64,000 nt of DNA from an uncultured Bacteroidota bacterium (GCA_902776365.1 CACYPU010000002.1:1-64000), one strand, 5' to 3'; positions 30,501-38,982 are shown, counted from the stretch's first letter. Translations and numbers: made by a program. The notes: generated from the letters alone by a model not told the origin.

Positions 30501-33500
30501 CGAGAGTGGTTGCGACAGCGTGGTGACCATCACCTTCGATGTGAACCCCGCCACCGTCGATACCATCACTGAGGTGGCTTGCTACGAGTACACTTGGGAT
30601 CTCACCGGCACCATTTACAAAGTGCCCGGCACCTACACCGAGGACTACGTGACTGTCAATACCGATGGCTGCATGCACACCGTGACCCTCAACCTGACGG
30701 TCAACGACACTGCCCGCAGTTATGACACTATCAATGTCTGCACCTTGTTCGAATACAAGGGTGAGACCTACCGCAAGACCATGACCTTCCGCGAGGAGGC
30801 CGGTACTACCCTCGAGGGTTGCGACAGCGTCCACTATGTGACTTACAAGGTTGTTCAGAATGCCCTCAACGAGCAATATGTCTACAGCAACAAGCCCTAC
30901 ACCTGGTATGATGGCAACACCTACAATACCAATACGGAAGGTGTCTTCTACGAGGTGCCTGTGGCTGGCGACTGCGACAGCGTGCTGATGCTCCACTTCA
31001 CCATGGGCGAGCCCATCGTGCTTTGCGAGAACGAGCTGCCCTACACCGTCACCGTGGGTAACACCACCGTTGTCCTCGACACCGATGCCGTGACGGGCGA
31101 ATGGACCAACAGCGATACTCAGGGCAACGACACCGTCATTGCCTACACCATCAAGCGCAATGTCCTTGAGACTATCCCGATGACTGTTTGCGACAGCTAC
31201 ACCTGGACCGACAGCATCTTTGGCGATAGCACTTACACCCAGAGTGGCAACTACACCAGGACCTACACTGCTGCCAACGGCTGCGACAGCGTGGCTACTT
31301 TGAGTCTCACCGTCAACGCCAGCACCAGCAGCAATGACACTGTCACCATCTGCGACAGCTACACCTGGAACGGACAGTCCTACACCACCAGCGGTGATTA
31401 CACCTATGATACTACCAACGCCGTTGGTTGCGACAGCACCGCCAACCTCCACCTCACCATCAACACCAATCCTGGTGTCAAGGATACGGTGGCGGCCTGC
31501 GTTACCTACAATTGGAAGGGTACTGACTACACCACTAGCGGAACCTACAGCGTCAGCTTCACCGATGTGAACGGCTGCGTGGGCGACAGCGTCCTGAACC
31601 TCACCATCAACCAGCCCGTCTCCGTCGAAGAGACCGTCGTGGTCAATGCTGACTCCGCCAGCTACCGCTTTAATGGTGTCCTCTACACTGCTCCTTATGA
31701 CTACACTGTCGATGGCGACATCGTGGTGAACACCGTCAGCGTGGTAACCGGTTGCGACAGCACCTACACGCTGCACCTCGTTATCCCGTTCGTTGGAATC
31801 GACACCATCCATGTGAATGGTTGCGGTACCTATACTTGGGATATGAACAACATCACTTACGGTTGGATTCCGATGAGCGAGCGCCAGAGCCACGGCATGG
31901 CCCTCTTCAAAGATTTGACCAACAACAAGTATGTCTACACTTACCCAGTGGATACCCTCTTCGGCACCGATGGCGAGATGAAGAAAATCTCGATGCTTGT
32001 CCTCAACATGATGGAGGCCGAGTACACCACCGCCACCCTCAACCTCCCGTTGAGCCTTGGCACCTGGACCATCGATGGTATCGATGCTGCTCACAACATG
32101 ACCTACAACTTCGCCAATGAGACCGTTGTGGATACCCAGTTCTTCAGCCGCGACACCGTCATGCTGGCTTCCGTCAGCTTCTGCGCCAACTACTGCGACT
32201 ACACCGTCAACCTGGTGAACAACTACACTGTCACCCGCGACACCGTGTGCGACAATGTGACTACCTACACCTGGCACGGCGAGCAGACCCTCGGCACTCC
32301 TGGTCACACCTTCGAGTTCGAGTATGTCGACAACGCTGGCACCCTCGACGAGACTGTTGACAGCCTCTATGTCTATCAGCTGCCGGTCAACAACCTGGCT
32401 GTTGACACCAAGGTTGCTTGCGACAGCATCGAGTGGAACGGAACTTGGTACTTTGCTTCCAACAACACTGCTACCTTCCAGACCACCACTGCCCGCGGTT
32501 GCGACAGTACCGTCACGCTGAACCTCACTATCAACGCCAGCACTCACGCTGCCTTCACTGCTGAAAGCTGCGACACCTACACCTGGAGCAACAACGGCAG
32601 CGAACTCACCTACACTGAGAGCGGCGACTACGTGAACAACTACACCAACGCTGCCACTTGCGCCAGCGCCGACACGCTGCACCTCACCATTAAGAAGAAC
32701 ACCAACCAGGGCTACACTGATACTGCTTGCGTCAGCTATTTCTGGGATCGTAGTGGTGAGACCTACACCGTCAGTTGCGACACGACCTATTCTTACACTG
32801 CTACCAGTGGTTGCCCGAGTGTGGATACGCTGCACCTGACCATCAACATGCCCACGCACACCGCCTACACCGAGACGGCTTGCGACAGCATGACTTGGCA
32901 CGGCACCACCTACTATGTCAGTGGCGACTACAATTATGATTACAACACCGAGGCCGGTTGCGCCAGTACCGACACGCTGCACCTGACCATCAATGCCGCC
33001 ACGCACAACAGTGAGACTCTCACCCAGTGCGACAGCTACGAATGGCATGGTACCACCTACACCGCTTCTGGCGACTACACCTACGAGTACACCAACGTTG
33101 CTACTTGCCCGAGCGTCGATACGCTGCACCTCACCATCAATGTCAACACCACTGGTGTCGAGGTTTACGATACCGCTTGCGACGAGTACACCTGGGTCCT
33201 CAACAACAACCGCCTCTACACCACCTCGGGTGACTACTACTGCACCACTACTGATGCTAACGGTTGCACCGACACCAACACGCTGCACCTGACTATCAAC
33301 AGTACCAGCAGTTACGACAGCACCCTCTACATCAGTGATGGTTCCTACCAGTACACTGCTCAGAACGGCAATGTCACCTTCTACGGCCCCGGTGTCTACA
33401 ATATCGCCGAGACCTACACCAACGTTGCCGGTTGCGACAGCACTCTGAACATCACACTCAATGTCGGTACCGTCCTCCTCGAGGTTGAGTCCTATACGTC

Positions 33501-36500
33501 CTGCAGCCAGTACACCTGGCGTAATGGCAAGACCTACACTTGGCTCTCGAGCGATGAGCGCGCTGCCCACCAGAACGATGACGGTCAGCCTGCCATCTAC
33601 TACAACTCGACCGACAACGAGTATGTCTACTACATGCCCACCTACACTGTGCCTCAGGAGAACAACTACGACAGCGTCTATATGCTGAGCCTCACCCTGA
33701 CTCAGAGCACCAATACCACCGATGTGGTCAACTTCCCCATCAGTCTTGAAATGCTTCACTATGGTGACAGCATCTTCGACTACAGTGCTCTCAACAGCAG
33801 AGACTTTGTCAATACCACCGAGTACCGCGAGGTTCACTTCCACTCTGACTACTACTGCGACAGCATTGTCGACCTGACCGTCAATCTCGTCAACAACTAT
33901 GTTGAGGCTGAGGTTGCCGACATCTGCGTGACTCAGACCAGCTACACCTGGCGCGGCCACACCATCGATGTCACTCCTTACGACGACAACCACAATCTCG
34001 ACTACGACCACGCTCATACCTATTATGTGTATGACACCGTCGGAACCGCCGAGGCTCCTGTGATTGAGTACGTCAAGGTGAACCAGCACCCGGTCGTCTA
34101 TGCTACTGAGCGCCGTACCGCTTGCGACAGCTACGAGTGGAATGGCACCGTCTATACGGAGAGCACCACCAATGCTACCTACAGCACGGTTGACCAGTAC
34201 GGTTGCGACAGCACCGTGACCTTGATGCTCACCATCAAGAAGTCCACCAGCAGCGAACTGACCGCTGCAGCTTGCGAGACCTACACTTGGAGCGGCATCA
34301 CCTTCACCGAGAGTGCCGACACCACCATCACTGGCCTCACCAACGCTGTGGGTTGCGACAGCACCGCTACTCTCCACCTCACGGTGAACCACAAGACCAG
34401 CACCGCCTACACGGTTGATGCTTGCGACAGCTACACCTGGGAGAACGGCAGCGGTCTTACCTACACCACCGCCGACACCTTCTTCTATACTTATGATGAC
34501 GCCGCCGGTATCTGCACCAGCGTCGATACCCTCTACCTGACCCTGCGTAAGAACAGCAACACGACCTATACCAAGACCGTTTGCGACACTTACACCTGGA
34601 CAGCTGCCGAGGGTGGCAACGACGAGACCTACACCGTCAGCGGCACCTACACCTACGACTACGAGGCTGAGAATGGTTGCCCGAGCACCAACACCCTTAA
34701 CCTCACCGTCAACCAGAACAGCGGTCACACAGATGTCGAACTCGCTTGCGACAGCATTACATGGCATGGTACCAAGTACATTGTCAGTGGTACCTACACC
34801 TACGACTATGCTGACGGCAACAACTGCCCGAGCATCGATACTCTCGAACTCACCGTCAACCAGGCTACACACAATAGCGTCAGTGTTATTGAGTGCAACA
34901 GCTACACCTGGACTGAGGGTGACGGCAACACCTACACCGCCTCTGGCATCTACACCCACGACTACACCAATGTTGCCGGTTGCGCCAGCACCGACACCCT
35001 GCACCTGACCATCGGTACTGGTCATGCCTACGGCATCGAGCATGTTACCGTCTGCGGTCCCTACACCTGGGTTGTCAATGGTACTGAGATTGGCACGTTG
35101 AACGAGAGCATCGAGACCTCGACGACTGTCACCAACCCCGCCACGGGTTGCGACTCGACCATCTTCCTCTACCTCACTGTCAATCCGCAGAACATCACCA
35201 ATGATACCATCTGCGACAACCAGACCTACACCTGGGCTGTGAACAGCCAAGTCTACAGCGAGGCTGGTTCCTACAGCGAGAAGGTTATGGATGGCGACAT
35301 CTGCCAGAGCGAGGAACTCCTGGTTCTCACCGTCAACAAGACCAAGGTGACCGACCTCACCGACCAGATTTGCCTCGGCAACGGCTACACCGCCAACGGC
35401 TTCGACATTGCTGCTAGCGAGCTTGCCGCTGCTGGTGAATACACCTTCGTCCTCCATCTGACCACCGTCAACGGCTGCGACAGCACCGTCAACCTCACCC
35501 TCACCGTTGGTGACGTCCTCAACAACCCGATTGAGGTCGAGGCTTGCGACAGCTACGCTTGGAATGCCGGCGACGGCCAGACCTACAACTACACCGCCTC
35601 CGGTACCTACAACAGCGGCGCCTATGCCAATGCTGCAGGCTGCACCACTGTCGATGTCCTCACGCTGACTATCCACAACAACAGCAGCACCGGGTACACC
35701 GAGACCGTCTGCGACGGCTACATGTGGAATGGCACCCAGTACACCGCTAGCGGCGACTACACCTACGACTACACCGACGGTAACGGCTGCGCCAGCACCG
35801 ACACCCTCCACCTCACCATTAGCGCCAGCGCCATCAACACCATCGAGATGACCGTCTGCGACAGCTACAAGTGGGAGAACGGTACTGAAGAAGTCTACAC
35901 CACTTCTGGCGTCTACACCTACAGCTACACCACCACCGACGGCTGCAACGGCACCGACTACCTCGTGCTCACTGTCAACAACAGCACCTCCGGCAACGAG
36001 AACGTCACCGCCTGCGACAGCTATGAGTGGAACGGCGTCAAGTACAACGAGAGTGGCGTCTACACCTTCGACACCACTAACGCTGTCGGCTGCGACAGCA
36101 CCGCTACGCTGACCCTCACCATCAACAACAGCAACACTGGTGTTGATGCCGTGGTCGCCTGCGACAGCTACGAGTGGATTGACGGCAACGTCTACACTGC
36201 CTCCAACAGCACCGCCACCTACACCCTGACGAATGCTGCTGGCTGCGACAGCGTGGTCACCCTCAACCTGACTCTCAATACCAAGGTTACCAGCACCTTC
36301 GCCGAAACCGCCTGCAGCGCCTACGTTTGGGATGGCAGCTACTACACTGAAAGCGGTAGCTACAGCAAGACCTACGAGGCCGCCAATGGTTGCGACAGTG
36401 TTGTCACCCTGACGCTCACCATCAACCAGCCTGTGGCCAATACCGTCAGCGAGACTGCTTGCGGCAGCTACATCTGGAATGGCATCTCCTACACCGCCTC

Positions 36501-38352
36501 TGGCGTCTACACGCTCACTGAGACCGCCGCCAACGGCTGCGACAGCGTTGTGACCTTGAACCTGACCATCAACCAGCCCACCGCCAGCACTGAGACCTAC
36601 GAGTCCTGCACTGACTACCTCTGGAACGGTCAGACTATCACCGCCACCGGCGTCTACACCTACACCACCGTCAATGCTGCCGGTTGCGACAGCGTGGTCA
36701 CCCTGTTCTTTACCCGTCTGCAGCCCGTCTATGCCACGGTCAACCAGACCGCTTGCGGCAGCTACACCTGGAACGGACAGACCTACACCACCAGCGGTGA
36801 GTACAACTACACCACTACCGCCGTCAGCGGTTGCGACAGCATCGTTACCCTGAACCTGACCATCAACCAGCCCGCCACCGCCACCGTCACCGAGACGGCC
36901 TGCGGCAGCTACACCTGGAACGGTCAGACCTACACCACCAGCGGTAACTATACTTACAGCACCACCGCCGCCAACGGCTGCGATAGCACTGTCACTCTGA
37001 ACCTGACCATCAACAACCCGGTGACCCACGTCGTCAGCGAGTCCGCTTGCGAGAGCTACACCTGGAATGGCCAGACCTACACCGCCAGCGGTGCCTACAC
37101 CTACACTACCACCGCCCTCAACGGCTGCGACAGTGTCGTCACCCTGAACCTGACCATCAACCAGCCCACCACTGGCATGGAGACCTACCAATCCTGCCAG
37201 AACTACACGTGGCACGGTCAGGTCTGTGACACTACCGGTGTCTACACCTACACCACTGTCAACGCCGCCGGATGCGACAGCGTAGTCACCCTGTTCTTCA
37301 CCCACCTGCAGGCTGTCCAGACCACGGTCAACCAGACCGCTTGCGACAGCTACACCTGGAACGGACAGACCTACACCACCAGCGGTAACTATACCTACAG
37401 CACTCCCGCCGTCAACGGCTGCGACAGCACTGTTGTCCTGGTCCTGACCATCAACAACTCGACCACCACCAACATTTCTGAGACCGCCTGCGGCAGCTAC
37501 ACCTGGAATAGTGAGACCTACACTACCAGTGGCAGCTACTCGCAGACCTTCACCGGCCGTAACGGTTGCGACAGCACCGTCGTCATGGCTCTCACCATCA
37601 ACACTCCCGTCGAGGTGACCCTCACCGAGAGCGCCTGCTCGAGCTACGAGTGGAATGGCGAGACCTACACCACCAGCGGTAACTACACCTACACCAACAC
37701 GGGCATCAACGGCTGCGACAGCGTCACCACGCTGCACCTCACCGTCAACCAGCCCGTCTATGTGGATGTCGAGGCTACTGCCCAGGGCAGCTACAGCTGG
37801 AACGGCAATGTCTATACCGAGAGCGGTGTCTACACCTACACGACCGAAGGCTCCAATGGTTGCGACAGCGTCACCACGCTGCACCTCACCGTCATTCCTG
37901 TCTACACCGTCACGTTGGTCTCCATCAACGATGAATGGGGTACTGTCAGCGAGAGCGGTACCATGGTGGAGAACGGATACTTCACCGCCGAAGCTACCGC
38001 CAACGATGGCTACTACTTCGTTGCCTGGTTCAACGGCTTCGACACGGTGTCGACCAGCGCCACCTACGTCTTCCAGGTCACCGAGGACATCACCCTCACC
38101 GCCGTCTTCCTGCCGAAGCCGGTCGATATCGAGGATGTTGACGAGGACAATGTCTCCATCTACACCTCCGACACCCGTATCATTGTCAAGGGCGCCGAAG
38201 GACAGGATGTCCACGTCTACGATGTCAACGGTCGTATGATGTATCGCGAACTCAACGCTCCCGAAACCATCGAATTCCGCATGACGGCTACCGGTGTCTA
38301 CCTGGTCAAGGTCGGCAACGCTCCCGCCAAGCGCGTCGTCGTGGTTCGGTAG
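21556..38352 (+). CDS. Giant (5598-aa) secreted repeat protein with type IX sorting domain
   Basis: Signal peptide 1-22 (ends VTQGQ). Residues about 220-1970 alternate FnIII-like modules with jelly-roll modules like those of cleaved adhesins (for example SGSLPMCWSTAI, FIEDFESYTYS). A CUB-like domain lies at about 1975-2100 and Ig/PKD-like modules at about 2270-2460. About 2570-5450 holds some fifty tandem units of the form CDSYTWNGQTYTTSG...NGCDSVVTLNLTIN. An InlB/Flg_new-type repeat (about 5448-5523) precedes a type IX sorting domain ending VYLVKVGNAPAKRVVVVR. It should cross the outer membrane by the Por/T9SS route and act as a large adhesin or matrix protein. The frame is uninterrupted over 16.8 kb, with its own promoter and terminator. 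Confidence 0.9.
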   Translation: MQKFLRTLTLVALLVVPWVTQGQNAKVSEYDGSAATATYSTIVGTTGDVAWTAADQTAGYVDIAMPFAMYFGEDQVTSGSTLRVYDDGSAEFTSITGSQLAPLYYASGYGSTANSIHYKSSTQMLTVEWRKVTANGNSSYSFQLKLYPNGDIEFCYGPMTLGSSINVFTGLQSGTDIFRATGESTASDWSTLARATTSGTRTLSSTYYPAQGTVYTFTQPACVKPTGITATATAWNTIHVEWTVSSAGNSYQVKYSTDPDFDPDTEGQSKTSTALNTDVTGLNGSTTYYFYVRKMCGSTPSGWNAVKASATTLQGCFSANWPSVNSEGVVTWTSPDDLVTSYDVKYGLAGFDPEIAGTAINNITGLTTTLPVASMASAAAYDIYLRTNCSASNLTTDWVGPISFNTPCGTQNVPFSTVFSSGSLPMCWSTAIVEGTTDWTFSSGDYAYFNYTDGDIGRLITPIINISAAGNYQVDFYHAETYDGDADDSLYVYYRTSATGEWVRLAELGTHQAYGNIAYSHTTLALPNPSATYQLAFEGRGHYGYGVYLGAVTVGLEPTCPTPSGLAATAEGVVTWTAGNNNTSYDIIWDAEGFDLATAGTLIQNITGTTQTLTGMESNHTYDVYLRAHCSATSEVTDWVGPVSFTAPCMPMPITASNPFIEDFESYTYSTSSYTGATELPTCWNVFSDFSLSRIPHIYRSSNNNSFEMTAGTSNCIQNNIAVLPPFTQPLTNLQMSFDCSRESGNADTRIFIGYVTNANDTTTFVPLTEITGVSSSFSHYEYSFAGNTIPAGARIALKVWRSGSYYWARFDNVRVEVIPTCLKPINLAATPNATASSVTATLSWTEVTPTPATQWEVRYWKAGTTDTNSVVVNANPYTLDYLEMAATYNWQVRSLCSATDQSDWSAVSSFSIAECLSGPVPIGNGTSNISYGPVYSSYGNTFYQVIYTAEELQAAGLTAGNISDISFTWSTSTSAKDKDFSIYIGSTDKSTFSSGTDYYDVSTLTLVYGPVTTTNATRADSPVYTFSSPFVWDGTSNIIITTFMNQCDCANNSNTGSSFQAKGSTTSVGDYRALCRYRDSNPYDATNYSTSGYGNRANYRPNIVFNPTAPCNQGECVPPTVAITVGPDGDNAKADLTFSGGEDAYGYVYGPAGFTPNIANGVTVTGNTATITPLAQETTFDLYVYSVCTGVSNPRMVRYSFTTPFVPTCKPQANFATSNVTYTGATVTWQQEDPNQVPEGWTVRYAVNGTIDLEDASTYTEVNVTTASLSLTGLHNGDHIYMYTKATCNAAQNDYSVNWSSYDFAIPTIEAPANVTNWHITNSTDSLSWTEATEGINSWTVRYNAGADFDPDGTEGLTLAATSNKVKLTGLEAYTNYFVYVRANSGDEHSDWSTVATFKTKCPDGGEIALGESTTTNSYLPFYKTYNYSLSEQIYTADELGAANTLSSLSYEVISGNAAREAKIYMGHTSVSSFSSASEAIATEGMTLVFDGIMTAEIGWNTLEFMTNFEYDGTSNLVVVVQRPYHYWNEGTAASFGVISTATSQALYAYSDNYEITPSNVTSGTNSVASVKNNFIFGANCNTDVTCFAPASVNTAITPANVVTVTWAPRTDLEPIVNNFELKYGYEGFNPETQGTLVPNLNNMNSYIINEDFDANTNYDVYVRTVCGENDHSKWTKASFTTYPTCWAPVNLTVSGATTDTSVILSWENDANAPASATATRWEVSYGPEGFDPERGTIVTTTNKTNFAVTGLNHSTKYEFYVRAICNPATSDKSDWSNMATGTTQCGTWSMKDLPLVENFDGVTGTTSSAINSHVLPNCWDYLNTSTTTSGTSTTGYPGYPIAYNSASYSHSGNNHMRFYTYTTAAYGDQYAILPQFGFDLDTVVVGFYARESSTTASYVGTVVVGVMSDPDNASTFVPVDTVMPTTTSYEYFEVNFEGFTGTGSYIALRAPKPTTGYNVVYLDDLTVKLREKVNTLADNGGTIVACNEYIMPDTTNAEYHGGLNATYVVRPADAGYVAHIQGDYDLENGYDFLKVYRGTATAANLVGTYTGTGSIDYMTTSELWADSGFVTLVFTTDADNAFAHTGFKFLVSCEQPYANMTPIEDVVEANGTYTWTAGNGETYTRNATSDAAPDRNEDITFWLTNVAGFDSVSRHLTLTVHPTYELTYSHTMCERDTFEFYGQTFTATGNDTVHLTSQYGADSTGILALQVNPAPLAAIYYNNRAVTEIADFCDLADLTLQARSNVTGATFKWDDDSLLATRTVNPHESNTYSVVATNPTTGCTSLPAQVTVTTTPVPALTVSGNNAICYGQSTTLTVADANGLDASYVWKKNGTNVGTGASITVNPTETTTYTVTATTNNASACAVTAEYTVTVNPLPVIATPTTSVSELCLNESVTLNAEVVDGYSYAWSTGATTAEATTVPAATGNYTVTITDANGCVNEFTTATVTVHPSYELNDNQSACIGMLPYTWGAMTLNAAGSYDQTFTIAYGCDSLVHLTFVVEDTAVTNTNRELCQGATFTFGEGIYEQTYTATESTVITYVDTTSGDCPARFNLNLTVNTHNPATVEETVCDTYTWPLNGETYTATGAYETLLKTVKGCDSLVTLNLTVNYQNTGVETVTACDTYTWPLNGETYTATTNEPTFTLQNQWGCDSIVTLDLTVNYRSYHEDFHCVRDAGNYTWLDGVTYNMNVDVSDSLEFITGTNAAGCNEIAILNLVLNPVTDILAWTTVEACDEYEVANAVIFNDENDCEGHIESVFFRESGDHELRTRAADGHDQWTRIHLTVNTSSYHTTMATECLPYTWTILDVNGDPFEIATITADMVNGAAVYNTSVDLAEAGFVSTSCATIEVLRLTPKYPSTEVTDVVTICQNGEWEADNLTVFKGSDYASGIYTWDDSELNTDGCPLSKQVDLTVNPTYKETMELVLCENDFTFDTDRNLFVDTIYDEKHEGSFVELTYTDALNGTALHGQTQIADWTTESGCDSVVTITFDVNPATVDTITEVACYEYTWDLTGTIYKVPGTYTEDYVTVNTDGCMHTVTLNLTVNDTARSYDTINVCTLFEYKGETYRKTMTFREEAGTTLEGCDSVHYVTYKVVQNALNEQYVYSNKPYTWYDGNTYNTNTEGVFYEVPVAGDCDSVLMLHFTMGEPIVLCENELPYTVTVGNTTVVLDTDAVTGEWTNSDTQGNDTVIAYTIKRNVLETIPMTVCDSYTWTDSIFGDSTYTQSGNYTRTYTAANGCDSVATLSLTVNASTSSNDTVTICDSYTWNGQSYTTSGDYTYDTTNAVGCDSTANLHLTINTNPGVKDTVAACVTYNWKGTDYTTSGTYSVSFTDVNGCVGDSVLNLTINQPVSVEETVVVNADSASYRFNGVLYTAPYDYTVDGDIVVNTVSVVTGCDSTYTLHLVIPFVGIDTIHVNGCGTYTWDMNNITYGWIPMSERQSHGMALFKDLTNNKYVYTYPVDTLFGTDGEMKKISMLVLNMMEAEYTTATLNLPLSLGTWTIDGIDAAHNMTYNFANETVVDTQFFSRDTVMLASVSFCANYCDYTVNLVNNYTVTRDTVCDNVTTYTWHGEQTLGTPGHTFEFEYVDNAGTLDETVDSLYVYQLPVNNLAVDTKVACDSIEWNGTWYFASNNTATFQTTTARGCDSTVTLNLTINASTHAAFTAESCDTYTWSNNGSELTYTESGDYVNNYTNAATCASADTLHLTIKKNTNQGYTDTACVSYFWDRSGETYTVSCDTTYSYTATSGCPSVDTLHLTINMPTHTAYTETACDSMTWHGTTYYVSGDYNYDYNTEAGCASTDTLHLTINAATHNSETLTQCDSYEWHGTTYTASGDYTYEYTNVATCPSVDTLHLTINVNTTGVEVYDTACDEYTWVLNNNRLYTTSGDYYCTTTDANGCTDTNTLHLTINSTSSYDSTLYISDGSYQYTAQNGNVTFYGPGVYNIAETYTNVAGCDSTLNITLNVGTVLLEVESYTSCSQYTWRNGKTYTWLSSDERAAHQNDDGQPAIYYNSTDNEYVYYMPTYTVPQENNYDSVYMLSLTLTQSTNTTDVVNFPISLEMLHYGDSIFDYSALNSRDFVNTTEYREVHFHSDYYCDSIVDLTVNLVNNYVEAEVADICVTQTSYTWRGHTIDVTPYDDNHNLDYDHAHTYYVYDTVGTAEAPVIEYVKVNQHPVVYATERRTACDSYEWNGTVYTESTTNATYSTVDQYGCDSTVTLMLTIKKSTSSELTAAACETYTWSGITFTESADTTITGLTNAVGCDSTATLHLTVNHKTSTAYTVDACDSYTWENGSGLTYTTADTFFYTYDDAAGICTSVDTLYLTLRKNSNTTYTKTVCDTYTWTAAEGGNDETYTVSGTYTYDYEAENGCPSTNTLNLTVNQNSGHTDVELACDSITWHGTKYIVSGTYTYDYADGNNCPSIDTLELTVNQATHNSVSVIECNSYTWTEGDGNTYTASGIYTHDYTNVAGCASTDTLHLTIGTGHAYGIEHVTVCGPYTWVVNGTEIGTLNESIETSTTVTNPATGCDSTIFLYLTVNPQNITNDTICDNQTYTWAVNSQVYSEAGSYSEKVMDGDICQSEELLVLTVNKTKVTDLTDQICLGNGYTANGFDIAASELAAAGEYTFVLHLTTVNGCDSTVNLTLTVGDVLNNPIEVEACDSYAWNAGDGQTYNYTASGTYNSGAYANAAGCTTVDVLTLTIHNNSSTGYTETVCDGYMWNGTQYTASGDYTYDYTDGNGCASTDTLHLTISASAINTIEMTVCDSYKWENGTEEVYTTSGVYTYSYTTTDGCNGTDYLVLTVNNSTSGNENVTACDSYEWNGVKYNESGVYTFDTTNAVGCDSTATLTLTINNSNTGVDAVVACDSYEWIDGNVYTASNSTATYTLTNAAGCDSVVTLNLTLNTKVTSTFAETACSAYVWDGSYYTESGSYSKTYEAANGCDSVVTLTLTINQPVANTVSETACGSYIWNGISYTASGVYTLTETAANGCDSVVTLNLTINQPTASTETYESCTDYLWNGQTITATGVYTYTTVNAAGCDSVVTLFFTRLQPVYATVNQTACGSYTWNGQTYTTSGEYNYTTTAVSGCDSIVTLNLTINQPATATVTETACGSYTWNGQTYTTSGNYTYSTTAANGCDSTVTLNLTINNPVTHVVSESACESYTWNGQTYTASGAYTYTTTALNGCDSVVTLNLTINQPTTGMETYQSCQNYTWHGQVCDTTGVYTYTTVNAAGCDSVVTLFFTHLQAVQTTVNQTACDSYTWNGQTYTTSGNYTYSTPAVNGCDSTVVLVLTINNSTTTNISETACGSYTWNSETYTTSGSYSQTFTGRNGCDSTVVMALTINTPVEVTLTESACSSYEWNGETYTTSGNYTYTNTGINGCDSVTTLHLTVNQPVYVDVEATAQGSYSWNGNVYTESGVYTYTTEGSNGCDSVTTLHLTVIPVYTVTLVSINDEWGTVSESGTMVENGYFTAEATANDGYYFVAWFNGFDTVSTSATYVFQVTEDITLTAVFLPKPVDIEDVDEDNVSIYTSDTRIIVKGAEGQDVHVYDVNGRMMYRELNAPETIEFRMTATGVYLVKVGNAPAKRVVVVR
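29275..37895 (+). repeat. Tandem coding repeats of the giant protein, about 50 units
   Basis: Units have the scheme ACDSYTWNG-x-x-YT-x-SG-x-YTYT-x(5-6)-GCDS-x-x-TL-x-LTIN, two Cys per unit, typically 45-50 residues. Early units (up to about 32 kb) vary in length and carry insertions. From about 36.4 kb to 37.7 kb they are nearly identical (GSYTWNGQTYTTSG recurs), showing recent duplication or homogenisation at the 3' end. The count is by eye. Confidence 0.85.
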
Positions 38353-38371
38353 TCGGTAACACTACCTACCG

Positions 38372-38408
38372 AAAAGAGGATGCTCCCCGGAGCATCCTCT
38401 TTTCTTTT
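38372..38408 (+). terminator. Terminator of the giant gene
   Basis: AAAAGAGGATGCTCC-CC-GGAGCATCCTCTTTT, a long perfect stem 19 nt after the stop codon, followed by CTTTTCC. Confidence 0.92.
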
Positions 38409-38435
38409 CCCTCTGAAGTTTTTTTGTTTTTTTTC

Positions 38436-38466
38436 TTTGCTATTTCAAAATTTTTTCGTATTTTTG
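38436..38466 (+). promoter_or_regulatory. Promoter of the phosphatase gene
   Basis: TTTG (38436-38439), 19 bp, TATTTTTG (38459-38466). The ATG is only 5 nt beyond the -7 box, so the mRNA is leaderless or nearly so. Confidence 0.75.
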
Positions 38467-38470
38467 CAGC

Positions 38471-38956
38471 ATGAAACGAATACTTTTTGTCTGTCACGGA
38501 AATATCTGCCGGAGCCCCATGGCTGAGTTCATCCTGAAAAAGATGGTACGCACCGCGGGCCTCGAGGAGGAGTTTGAAATAGCTTCCGCCGCCACGAGCG
38601 ACGAGGAGATTGGCAACCCCGTCTACCCCATGGCACGTCAGGAGTTGGCGAAACACGGCATCGGCTGCCCCGGCAAGACGGCGCGACATGTCGCTTTTGA
38701 GGATTACGACCACTATGATATGATTATCGGCATGGACCAGGCCAACCTGGTGTATATGCGCCGCCTCTTCGGCAACGACAGGGACCACAAACTTTCCTTG
38801 CTCCTCGACCACACCCCCGAAAGCGATACCAAGCACCACGGGCGCGATGTCTCCGACCCCTGGTACACGCGGAAATTCAACGTGGCATGGGAGGATATCT
38901 ATGCCGGCTGTACGGCGTTATTTGAGGAGTGCAGGGGAGTGCAAAAGGAGTGCTAG
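38471..38956 (+). CDS. Low-molecular-weight protein-tyrosine phosphatase
   Basis: A 161-residue cytoplasmic phosphatase. The P-loop CHGNICRS (C8-x5-R14) lies at the very N-terminus and the general-acid Asp is in SDPWYTRKF. Such enzymes dephosphorylate protein tyrosines, often of polysaccharide-export kinases. The end of the protein (EECRGVQKEC) is encoded by a GGAGTGCA iteron array that runs through the stop codon, so the native C-terminus was probably EDIYAGCTALFE followed by a few residues. Translation begins almost at the predicted transcript start. Confidence 0.93.
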   Translation: MKRILFVCHGNICRSPMAEFILKKMVRTAGLEEEFEIASAATSDEEIGNPVYPMARQELAKHGIGCPGKTARHVAFEDYDHYDMIIGMDQANLVYMRRLFGNDRDHKLSLLLDHTPESDTKHHGRDVSDPWYTRKFNVAWEDIYAGCTALFEECRGVQKEC

Positions 38957-38969
38957 GGAAGTGCAGGGA
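38926..38969 (+). repeat. 10-bp iteron array (GGGGAGTGCA type)
   Basis: GAGGAGTGCA, GGGGAGTGCA, AAAGGAGTGC, TAGGGAAGTGCA straddles the phosphatase stop codon and ends shortly before the next gene. No complementary arm was seen here. Confidence 0.7.
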
Positions 38970-38982
38970 AAAATGATAATTG

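Noticed and set aside
29275..37895. Possible frameshift or assembly collapse in the repeat array of the giant gene
   Set aside because: The frame is uninterrupted and unit boundaries stay regular, so nothing in the sequence shows an error, although short-read collapse of identical units cannot be excluded.
26494..38214. A 3906-codon open frame on the minus strand opposite the giant gene
   Set aside because: It mirrors the low-complexity Thr/Asp/Asn/Ser-rich codons of the plus-strand repeats, has no promoter, ribosome-binding site or recognisable domain, and its translation is a Gly/Val/Asp-rich shadow. The plus-strand protein has a signal peptide, domains and a sorting signal.
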